DNA from: Cristatella mucedo
Taxonomy: Eukaryota > Bryozoa > Phylactolaemata > Cristatellidae
NCBI GenBank assembly: GCA_009760855.2
Contig: WPIO01000005.1
Coordinates: 5,998,001 to 6,062,000, forward strand
Reading direction: 5' to 3'
DNA: 64,000 nt
The notes below the pieces were generated by a model. It was given only the letters and a program-made list of their open reading frames with translations. It did not search any database and was not told where the DNA came from. Both the position numbers and the translations under genes were made by a program. Shown here piece by piece: positions 25,201-37,200 of the stretch (its first letter is position 1; each line of letters starts with the position of its first letter).

Positions 25201-28200
25201 CTAGCTTTGCATGTGCTATGGCAAACCGGTCAATGTGACTCGGTGAGTCTTTTGAGACAGTAACGCTATTGTGAAACTGGGCTTCGTTGGCCTGGCCGTG
25301 GTAACGCGTACTTGTTCGAGCTGCTTCTGGGATAGTCAAACAACTTGTACGAAGACACCGACAACTGCAGGTATGTCCAGCCAATTAAGGCACCCAAGCT
25401 GGTACTTGTATTTCTTTTACAGGTTTTTTCTGAATGCTTCTTTGGCTGCTACTGCTAGTTTCAAGAACGGTACCAACTCGGTTGCTGAGCTTCTTTTTCG
25501 TGGTTATGCAGCATCAGTTCAGTGAAGCTTGATAATTCAGTTTTGTAGCTCTGTGCTATCGGTTTGTCTTGAGTTTTTAATGTCTCGTGTGTGCCATCAC
25601 TGAAGCATCATGCTGAAACAAGAATTGCTTTAAAATGGTAACTTTTTCTTTAAGTGTCAGTACCTGCTGTTGGCATCACAGGAAATCAGAGAGCGCGCCG
25701 GAATAGTTGACATTGGAAGTCTGCCGCAGCACTTGCAACTGAAGGCTAATGGCACCGCTATTTTGAGGTAAGGTTTCTTTTTTTGTGAATTATATTCACC
25801 ACCTCATCCCAAGCATGTCTCTTCAGCTTCAAACCCGGAATGGTTACTCGTAAAATGAATAACGCTGCACTGTCAGGAGAAGAATTGCATCTAGAGAACG
25901 CAGCCCATACAAAGAGCATTCCTGTAAGGAATGACGACTTCATTTGAGTGCTTCATCAAAAAAGTATGCTAGGGTACTGCTGCTTCATGATGTTACAGGA
26001 AGAGGGGGCAGAGTCCTCTGAGAATTGGTTAAAAGCTCCACAGAGAACAGAAAAAACTCATGGCCTGCTCGAGCAGACAAAACCGATCTTACCACGTCCT
26101 GGAAGGGAAAGCCCGTGCCTGGGCCAGTCTGTCATGAGAGATGTTGACCGTTGCGGTGCTGTGACAGGTGGAGTCATTCACCTCTCTTAGCCGCAGCATG
26201 CACCGGTAGCTGCAGGTGCGCACGCCTTTGTAGCATGAGAGCATACTTGGAAAACTCCAGCGTAGCACCCGTCGTGATCTGTGGGCTGGCTAAGGACCAA
26301 ATGGCACACTACTGTACCATTGTCCTTACAGCATATTTAAAGTGTCAAGAAAGAGATTACTTTGACCATGCTATACACAATATCTTATTATTTCTATATT
26401 ATTGTCTAACAAAAAGTAACCATCTAACCTGAAACATTGTCCTTACCTATTCCATGCTGCCCGCCCGAATGCACTACTCTCATTCTTGAGCAGAGACTGG
26501 GAGTCAAGGATGATGGGACTAGGGCCCCCGTGGGTGTGGCTGAAGGTCCCCCTGCTATGGTCGTTCAAGCCCCCCCCCCCATTTATCGCCGAGAAAACCG
26601 TTGGCCCTACACATCCCCTGGAAGCCCGATAGCCATTCTCTTTATTGCAGCTCAGCTTAGTGCCAACCAGGCTTACAGAGCGGCTCTACAGGCTTGTCAG
26701 GCTGCATCTTTGTCATGTAGATTCAAGGTGTTTCTCTAATATGTAAGCCTAGTGTCACCCTAAAGTTGGAAGACTTGGATTGGTTCATCTAGCATTACTA
26801 CCATGACGGCTGCTTGTAATCTGGGCTTGCTATTTCGAAACGACTTGTCGTTGGATGAGTGCATTCCCTCCATTGTCAGGTTGGCCTACTCTCAGTTAAG
26901 GAATAATTAAAAAATTAGGGCCTGCTAAGATAAGAGTGCGATGGCCAAACTAGCTCATGCATTCGCGACATCGAGTCTGGACTTTTGCAATTCTATTTAT
27001 TTAGGTTTCTTGGCCTGTACCTTTAATCGTCTGAAACTGATGCAACACTCAGTGGCTCGTCAGCTCTGTCCTCAGCTGCAAAGCTGCTTACCCCACTTCT
27101 GTCTGAGCTGCACTGGATCCCTATCAAGCAACGAACGAACCCCCTCCCGTTGAAGTTGCCTTTTTTAGTTTTAGTTTGGGTGTTCTGTGCGTGCAAACTT
27201 TTGCATGATTCAGTGCATGTTACTACCCGTAGGTCTTACTGTAAACGGCAGACATGAGTGTCCTCATCTTTGCTTTAGCATGCTGGCCTAACTTGATAGT
27301 TGTTTGCTTTTGCATGCTTGTCCAAGCATTCCACTAACCCCTGCTAGATCCAAAGGGGCTTCTGGACTGCTAGCATTTGTTTTGAAGCTTATGGCACTTC
27401 CAAAATGGGGGAGTGATTATCCTTCCAGAGGGGGCTTAAGTGCCTGCCTTGCTAAAGAGGCTTGCCGGGCCATGCACATGTGTCACACAGTTTCATAGTT
27501 CGCCTCCCTAGGGAGGAGTTCACCAGGTCTATGAGGATGCTCCCTTCTGCACGGCTGTATTTCTGAATCGGTCTCTTGGGATAGGAACCGATAGCCTGTG
27601 GGATCCTGGGGGCAGGGGTGTTTAATTATGGCTGGAAAACCTGCCCGTTTTAAATCTGTGGGCTACTGAACATCGCCGAGGTACTAATAGGGTACTAACC
27701 ATCGTATACGAGCATTCAGCTGTGCCGTTTATGGTTGCTCTGCCACAGTGCTGAAGTATGGCAAAATGAGCTCTATCTATTATTGAGCTTTCAGCCCTCA
27801 CCCGCCCCGAAAGGTGAGCAACTTTGATTCAAGGTGCTCTTCTCTTAGGAGGACAGCCTCTTTTTTCTGGTTAAATGGGCATAGAGCAACTTTTTTTGGG
27901 GGTTTGCTTTAGGCATGCAGGTTCAGTGTGGGCTCCAGAGAGAGAGTGAGGCAGGCAATCATATTTAAAGTGGTCAATCATATTTTTGTATGCTTACTTC
28001 TTTTCGGCAAGTCTAAAGGGGCCAGCTGATCAGTATATTTATAATTCAGTTATATAGCACCACAAGAGAACTTAATCTTTATTCAGGTGCTTCACATAAG
28101 CCACGGGGCTCAAGCCTACAACCTTTGTCATCGAATGCATTCACCTTGACCTTGGTCGAGGTGAGCACCTTAACCACATGGCCAAACTAGTGCGGAATGC

Positions 28201-31200
28201 CTTTCCCATCGCTTCCTTCTGCTCATTTTGGCTCTCAAAATGGAGGCACATGCCTCTTTTTGGGTTTCTGCAAAGACTAAGCTTTGGCAGAGAGCTTTCA
28301 GCTCTCACAAACATTTTTAAGAGTTTACTGACAATGAATGTTAGTTGTTAAAATAACAATAAGAGATAAAGCATGAAGATCTAGATGGCTGTGGAGCCTA
28401 TTCGAGTGGATTTTCAAGTGAATGCCTTATGGTCATGGTTTAGCCACTTTGCCAAAATCTGGCTGTGCGTTGCTAAGAGTGCAACGGTTACTAATCCGGT
28501 TGGTGGTTCTGCTGTGCACATTGCTCAGTGGAATGTCGGCCGATCATTGCAGCTCCATCTGATTGAGGAAACATAATGAGAAATAACTTGACCCGGTTGC
28601 TGCATTGATGGCTAGGCTGTTCTGAGGCAGACTTCGCAACATCGCCTTTATAGTGTCCCTTAGAAACTTAAAAATAACTTTACTCTCAAAATGCCGGTGC
28701 TGCCAGGATGTCTCAACTCAGTAGCCTCAACACGGAGTATGGTTGTCCTGTTATAAAATGACTGTCACTAGCTGACTTGATCAGCCCTGCAGTCAAGTCT
28801 GCCTAATTTCAAGATAATGAACGTTGCTCTATTCGGGTACACTTAAATGAGGATACCGAAATCGAATTGGCCCGTGCATTTGTGACATCCCACCTAGATT
28901 TTCTGTAACTCACTTCTTGTGTGTCTTTCAGCCTGTGCAATAAGACACTTAATGTTAGTACATAACTAGGGCCCGGGCTTGTCTACCGTGAACCACTAAC
29001 ACATACACTTTTTTGTGTCAGTGTATGTGTCTACCACGTATGTGTATGTGTCTACCGTGAACCACTGACACGTGTACAGGCCATTTTGGGTTCCGAGGCT
29101 TTCAGCAGTAAGCAGCACTCAACCGAAGATGACTGGATTTTCTAAGCTCTCGGGATGCCAGAAAGGTACACTCCTCGCATTAAAAAATTAGGGTTATTCT
29201 AATCGAGCGATTGTGAGGAAGATCGGTATCGAAGAAGTGGCAGTGAGGTACAATTTGAAGAAGCTAGAACAGATCAGAACGACGAATCGTCGGATCGGGT
29301 GCAGTAGGCATCGCTGCACGACGATATAGGAGGACCGGAAGATGGGGATGGCGGTAGTTTGTAGCAGGTTCAGCAGTTCATTGAAAATTAAGAAAGAGCT
29401 GGAGCTCTCCAGAGGCGTAGCAAGGGGTGGGCAGTGGAACAGATGTCCCCGGGCGCCAAGGCCAAGTAGGCCCCAAAAGCAAAATGGATTGCGCATATTT
29501 TTGTAAAAGAAAATTCATGTGAGATTAACAATCTTGATTTCAAGCAAGTCCTTGCTTCAATGGCCTTGACTATTTTGCTGGATAAGCTAGTTAAGCATGT
29601 TTACCGACTTAGACCAAGTTGTAGCTTGCCGCTCTGGCAATGTACATGCAACGACATGGAAACACCGAGGGGGCTTTAACCACTGTGTATTCGGCTGGCG
29701 CTCGAAGCACAGCAAGCACTCGGCCGTTCACCGCCTCTGTCCTCGTTCCAACTGCCCTCCCCGTCCGCTCGCCCTATCCTGCCTGCCACAGGCGGAGTGC
29801 ATCGTGCGATGGGCGACCCCGGCCTTCTACGCAAATAATAGAGAAACAATGCAAACAATAGAGAACCCCTGCTTATTCTTTTAAGGATCAACTGAGGTGG
29901 GAGGAACTGAAGAAAGTCTTAGCCTTCACTGTCAAACATTACTTTGCAGCCAGGTAGAATGCGAGAGTGGAGGCTGTGTAAGCTATCAATGATGGAGTGA
30001 ACAGCACTGTAGGCCTTTTGGAGCAGCTGTCTGAGGATATGGCACTCTCCTACATTGTATTTTGAACTTTAGCTTTTTTTCTCTGTTGCCGTTTTGGTAC
30101 AGCATCTTAAGGAAGATTGACTGCATTAAGAAAATACTTCAGGATCCAAAAATGAACTTCAAAGACGCCTTATATGACCTCTATTCTCTTGACATGTCTT
30201 GTCAAGACTTCGAGGAGGCCTGTGCAAAGAATCACTACTATATACCAAAAGGAGATGTGACTCGTGGGGAGTTGTAGTTGAACCAAAAAAAATCTGCCGA
30301 AGGACACAGATACCTGGAGAATTCTAAAAAGATGTTGGTCTCATGGCAGAGGAGATTTCAAGATTAATCAAGGACAGTATAGACTATCTCCGACAAGAAA
30401 TTACAACTAGGTTTTCCGGCTGACAGATCTAATGATGATTGATGATTGACCTGATGATGATGATTGATAATAATAATTATAATAATATTGATGCCAAATT
30501 TGGTTTCTTGTTGGAAGTTTAGAAGCTTTTGAACACACTTGATCAGACAAAATGCAGTTGCCAAGCATAAGTAACAGAATGTCCATAAGCTTCTTAGGCT
30601 TCTGGCCCTAGTACATCCACTATCTCTGCCTTCAAGTGTGAAGTAAACTTAATTGCATGATGGTAACCAAGCAGTAGGGCAGTGGAAATGGAGTTAAATC
30701 TGTCTTCAACCATGACTGGAACGTATGACTTTCCATGAAATGCCTTGCATTGCTTTATTGTCCAACTGAGACGTTTCAGGGCTACCGGCTACATTGCATC
30801 CCGAATGCCGAACCTTAATAATAATCGCACTAATTATAATGCTAGTAAGAAACTTGTAGAGGAAGCTAAGAGAGCTGAGTGTCTTTCTTGGAATTGTATG
30901 CATGCCAGAAAGGAAGCATGTCAATTGGTTAGTCATAGCATGCAGTGACCGGACGAAGAAGCATATATAGGACACTACTTCAGGACAAAGAAAATGCTGT
31001 GATGAATAGGTGCGTTATTAGCTTCTTTTAAATGACGGCCAGTCATGAGCTGTCATGACGTTAGTCGAGAATGAGTTCTAGGCTTTGGGAGCACATGAAC
31101 TGGAGGCACGTCTCCAAACGATTTGAGTTTTGTTCATGCAGCTAGCGGGTGGTGCAATGCCTGACCTAATGAGAAGTATTTGTGATGCATAGGCTGCAGC

Positions 31201-34200
31201 TAGAGAATAAAGGGACCAACAAGTGTGTGACGGTACCTTGAAATCATGATGCTACTTGATGGGGAGTCAGCAAAGGTAGTGAGAAGTAGTGTAATGTGGT
31301 AACAGCACTGTTCACGACAGACCAAGCCTAGCTACAGAGTTTTCCACAGCTCTTAGCATCTTATTGTTCAGGCAGGAAGATATGCAAGTAGTGATTTACA
31401 TAAGTCTAGCCGGGATGTCACGAATCCATGGACTAGCTTAGCTGTGGTATCTAAGCAGATCTGGTTGTTGGGTGTGCGCAAAGCTTCAAGCTTTGGCCAT
31501 GTGCATCCTGCATGTGTATCCCGATGTGCCCTGAAGCCATTAGCCCTGGCTGCAGGAGCTCATGCTAGCTCCAAGAATGCTACACGCCACATATTCTCTC
31601 AATTCACTTGCTGCATGTATTGATGACATCCGCACATAGATGGCAGCACATTTTCTAAAACTAAACGATGATAAAACTAACTTGCTAGTTATGGGCAAAC
31701 CCAGTGTGATTCAGAAATTGGAAAGGCTGACGCTCAAAATTGGCTCTGCCAGCATATCTCCTGTTGAATCAGCTCGAAATCTACGTGTCATGTTCAAAAG
31801 TGACCTCTCGTTAGACGACCACATCAGCTCCACAGTCAAGTCTGCCTACTTTCAGCTACATACCATTGCTAAAATTCGGGCTTGTTTCGATAAGGATACC
31901 ACGTCCAAGTTGGTCCATGCATTTGTGACATCCCGACTTGACTTCTGTAACTCACTGCTTGCTGGCCTACCGGCATGTGCAGTCAGGCGATTACAGATGG
32001 TGCAAAACTCCGAAGCTAGTCTTGTCTGTCGTGAGCGTTGCAGTTGCCAAATCACACCACTTCTCATCGACCTACACTGGCTACCAGTCAAGCAACGGAT
32101 CGACTTCAAGGTCTTGTCGCTCACTTTTAGGTCACTTCGTTCTTTGGTTCCAGCCTATCTCTCAGATCTACTCTCCCACCAGGCCAAGCATCGTATCACC
32201 TGCTTTTTGGAATCCAACAGTCTACCAATACCTCGTACAAACCTCAAATCATTTGGAGACCATGCATTTAGTTCGTATGCTCCCAAAGCCTGGAACTCCC
32301 TCCCGACTTGCGTCAGAACATCCCTGACTTGACCACATTTAAAAAGAACTTAAAAACACACCTATTTAGGACAGCATTTGGTGGGTCCCTGTGATTCATC
32401 CTTCATGTGCTTATGTGTGCTGACACTGTGCATGCTGCCACTAGCCACATTTGCATGCTGACCCTGTGCATGTCACCCCTAACCATGTTAGTCATGCCGT
32501 TTATCAAGCATGATATTACTCACCATTCAGTCGCACTTCCCTTTGCAGCAAATGTAAAGTACCTAGAAAGAGATTGAGTTATCTGAGGGCGCTTTATTAA
32601 GTGCATTATTATAATTATTATTACGGAGACCAAAGTGAGTGCAATTAATCTACCTCTGTCCTATGAGAGCACGAGTTACATCAGTTTTTGCATCAAATGC
32701 ATTTGCTCTTAATTCTTGTTTTTACTGCTTTGTGCAAGCACACTGGCATGCTGTAAGCCTGCGCTTGCACACACGGGCATGCATACACCTGTATGCAGCA
32801 CGTGCAAGTGTACTCAAACCGTGTGTGAAAGGGTGGTTTGAGTACGTACGTGCAATGCTTGAGCTATAAGACTGCTCTGCAACGATTTTTGTGTCTGTGC
32901 TAACCCTCACACGCTAGCCATAGAACCAAAACCATTCAGCAATTCCACTGACTTCCTATTGCTCACTCGTTCATAGGGTCCACGTTCCAGAGCATGTGTA
33001 CAGGCTGGACATGCTTTCGGCTGGGCACGTAGTACTTCCACAATTTGTGAACACGTCTGGGTCACTGCCTCATTCCAATGCCGTGCCACCGCCGTGCCAC
33101 CTGACTTTGCTCACCCACGACGGGGGCTTGCTGCCCGAACCAGGTGTGGACGATCAGCGAATGAGATCGCTTGTCTGCAACAGCAGCACCGAAAACTGCG
33201 TGCTAACGGTTTACGGGCCAACTGTTGCTAGCTGGCATCATTTCGTGGTGCAAAACCTCGCCAATGCTGACTGCATTGTCACGCTTCGGCCCCGCAATTT
33301 CGGTAAGCATGGAGTTACTTAAGTGAAAACGTTTCTTGATATGACCCGACATGATCACTTTTATACTGACGATAATCAGCTGCATTTTTCGTTCAAACCA
33401 TCGGAATCTGCTGCAGCAACGGATAAACTGGATGCTTGTCTTGCAGACATTCCATCCTGGATGTCGGCAAATTTCGTAAAACTTAACAATGATAAAACAG
33501 AACTGTTGCTCATAGAACGTCCTAAGCGTGTGGCTGGATTAGAAGATTCTTCTTAAATAAAATTAATATAATTCATTTATATAGCACCCCAAGATAACTT
33601 AATCTCTATTCAGGCGCTTCACATATGCCTCGGGGCTCGAGCCCACGACCTCAGTCAGACCTTGGTCGGGGTGAGCACCTTAACCTCTAGATTAAACCAG
33701 CTTCTATTAGGTGATGTCGTTAAGAAGACAGCCTACACAGCTAGCCATCACGTCTGATCTATATCTATGGTTAGATACTGCCTATGACGACGGCCTGCAA
33801 AAAATTTAGCTAGCTCCCTAGTTCTGTCACGGCTAGATTATTGCAGTTCCATTTTGGCTAGGCTAGCGAAAAAAGCCTTTAAGCCACTACAGCTGGGGAT
33901 GAATATGGCTACTAGGCTAGTATACTTATCCCAGAGGTTCGACCATGTGTCTCCTTTGCTGAAAGAGCTTGGCTGCCGATGTAGCCGAACTGCTTGTCCA
34001 GTTTCAGCCTCCTCGTCCCCTCGGGTTCTCCAGGGACAATAAATTGGCTATTTCATTCCTCCGGTTAAAGACCGTTGGCAACAGAAGATTTTTACTCCTC
34101 AAGGCTTAGACTAGGAAAATCACCTCTGCAGTCCTTAAATAATAAATAAATAAATCCTAGCTGATTAAACAGCCTCTTGTTGTATAGCGACAGAAGCGCC

Positions 34201-37200
34201 TTTACGGCTATCACCACCGCTTGCAGTGGCGATAAAGGATCGCCCACCGCAGGAATCGAACCCACGACCTCGGGACCGAGGTCGTGAAAGCAACCACCTT
34301 ACCTAGTGTGCCATCACGGCTCACAGTCCTTACGAAATGACATCTTCTCTCCTGCTGCCGACTGTAGCATATCCTTTCCAGCTGCCGTCCTGAGCTGCTA
34401 CGTCTATGCCACTCACTGCAAAGACTGCTCTCCTGACTCAGCTATGCTTCTCACTTTCTCTTTGTTTCGTGAGATGAAGTCTGTTGGTATGGCTTTGTTT
34501 AGTTACAGCCGGAGATACAACATGATCAGACTGGGGTGTGTCTCACAACTTGCCCATCTGTACATAAATACCATTGCTTACTGTGAATGCTATGTACTAC
34601 ATCAGCACATTCTGTGAGCTCTGCTGAATGGTTGGCAGAGCAGCTGCCTCAATCGATAGTGCTGCTCTGGTCGTGTGCTAGTCTTGCAGTGACCTTTTTT
34701 TTAGGACAATGCCTATTTATCCTCCCTGTCATGTGTGGTGCCAGCAGTACAGCCCCAGCTTTTAAAGCTCTTGCTTGGAGGCTGTGATTCGATCCACGAG
34801 TGAATGCATCGGTTCATTTGGAGAATTCATCTGGAAGATTGTGTCTAAGGAGCTAGCCATCTCACTGTCTCCACAGTAGTCCACGGCTTTCGTGTTTTGG
34901 CGTTAGCCACCGATGATCGCTACCTGCATTACTTGCAAGCAGTATTATGGCAATTATGTCAGGGCAGTGAGGCTTAAAAAGGGTGCTAGTCAGTAGGTGT
35001 CTTCCTTCTTCTCGGGGACTGCTTGTCTCAGCCAGCCAGCTCAAGACAGGTCTTTCTGCTACCATGTTACTGTGACCTGGAATTCCTTACTAGATCATTC
35101 GGTCGCTATGGTGGTCTTGCACTCAGGGTCATGGTTTCTGGACCCTCCGAGGTTGTGGGTTAAGGTCCTGCTGGCTGAGCTACTTTTTGCTAGTCAATTT
35201 GAGCCAAGCTTGACCGAGCCGTTCGAAGTGCCATCACTTGTGGCAAGACAGCAATTAGAAGTGGGTGCTCCAAAAAATGTTCTCAACTGGTAATGGTGTT
35301 GCAGCGGTGCATCCTTCTATGTGAAAAATACTTTATGGGTTACCAGTACCTGATTACATTTGGCAGGCTTACTCGTTGCCTGCTTTTAAGACTCATAGTT
35401 TCCCCATTTAAGACGAATAATTTTATATATCTGCTTGATCCGTTGCCATATGTCAACGAAACTCACTTTCATTCCTGTGTAAGGAGGCACACTCACCAAT
35501 AAAGGTTTATGATATAACATCTCTCTGTCTGTAACCCCACAAAGCCCCTAGGTCTAACTCGGTGCCACGATTGAGTTTTTTTATCATGCTTTCAAAACTT
35601 AAGCAGCTTTTGGTATGCATACAGGAGCCAAAAGACTTCATCTCACGTAACACTGAGAAATTGAGAAGCATAGCTGAGTCTGTAGGGCAGTCGAGGAAGT
35701 GAGTAGCATGGAAGCTCAGGACTGCTGGAAAGGATGTACCACAGTCGGCAGCAAGAGAGAAGATGACGTTGCATTAGAGATAAAATTTGCATACAGTTTT
35801 TAGATAAAGTTGTGGCTATCCTAAATTTGCAGAGCAAAAATATTATGTGTTAGAGTCAGACATTGGCAATTGGAATTCAGAATTGACAAAAGGACATAAT
35901 ATCTAATCGTGTTATAGGGTCTCTTACGTGACGGTACCGTTTACAAAAGTTCATAATCGATGTTGGCCACTTCGACACAGTTGCTCTTGTCGACTACTAA
36001 AAGGCTCTAGTCGGTCTTATATGGAATGCAGTGTTTTGGGTTCTCTTAAGCTGTCTTTAGAAATGTCACTTGTCAGTCTGACAATGACCCTCCAACCCAT
36101 CTAATTTTTTAGCCCCCTGTCTACCTGTCCCATATGCCCCAAATGGGGAGAGTTTGATAATATGAACGCTCGAACCCCCATACTACCATTCCCATACACC
36201 ACCACTCCCCACGCTATCATCCCTTTCGAGTTTCACTGAGTTACTGTGACGTCACACACCTCAGCTGCAGTGTTGTTAGCACAGCCGTTGCTTGACAGGA
36301 GCACAGACAGGGTAGTTATCAGGATGGGTGTGCAGTGTATTGGTGCCGTCCAATTCACCAGTTCCAGTGCAACTGTTCGCTCGGGATCGGTCGTCGAAGC
36401 ATCACCTTGGCTTATTGGTGCAATGCTTTAAAGCATGGGCCAATTTGCCTTAATTCCTGAAAACTCATTATGGAACCGAGGCGTGCCAACTACATTCGTC
36501 TCGGGAGACCTAACAGAAATGACGGTTGTCGGCCACGGTCTGCTAGTGCGAACACGTATAGCTCTTCATCCAGCTCATGTAGCTGCAGCTTTTCAGGCAT
36601 CGACCGGCCATTCAGGGTTTTGTTTGCCTCTTTACGGCCGTCCGAACCTCTCAGTCAATCGTCGAATGGGACGTGCCCGTGATGGCTTTCAGGGGACCAC
36701 ACGAGGCGTATGTACCAATGCCTCGGTGAGCCTGCTCAGTGGCTGTACATGCCCCCATCCCTGCTTTTTTTTCACTTAGGCTCTGAGCACCAAGTGCATA
36801 ATTATCTGTAACCATTGACGTTACCGGTCACCTGACCAAGTAATTTTGACCTGCAAGAATGATTGAAGCTGAAGGTCTCATGACATTGCCGACGATGATT
36901 TTTGACCGACTAATTTAATAACAGGAAGCAACTTGAGTAGCCATAGATCAGGTGACATGTAGTATTGTTAGTGACTTAGGTCTGTAGTCTGACCAATGAA
37001 ATAATTATAATTAGAGCCATTGGATAGAATAGCTCCTTCGCTTGGTTAGAGAGAGTTTCTGGGGTGGGGGGAGTAACTGATGTGGCAAAGTAATCATTTC
37101 ATTGGTTTCACATGCAGCCGTAGTTACTTATTTGCTGCATATCGGCTCGGGACGCTACAAGTGTAATAATAATAATAATAATAATAATAATGCACTTGAT

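Larger units (their letters stand above)
33345..34620 (+). mobile_element. LINE family B copy hosting two SINEs
   Basis: It reads FYTDDNQLHFSFKPSESAAA and MSANFVKLNNDKTELLLIER, then SRLDYCSSILARLAKKAFK and the family B 3' part. S2 interrupts it at about 33,557-33,719 and S1 at 34,138-34,323. Confidence 0.75.
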
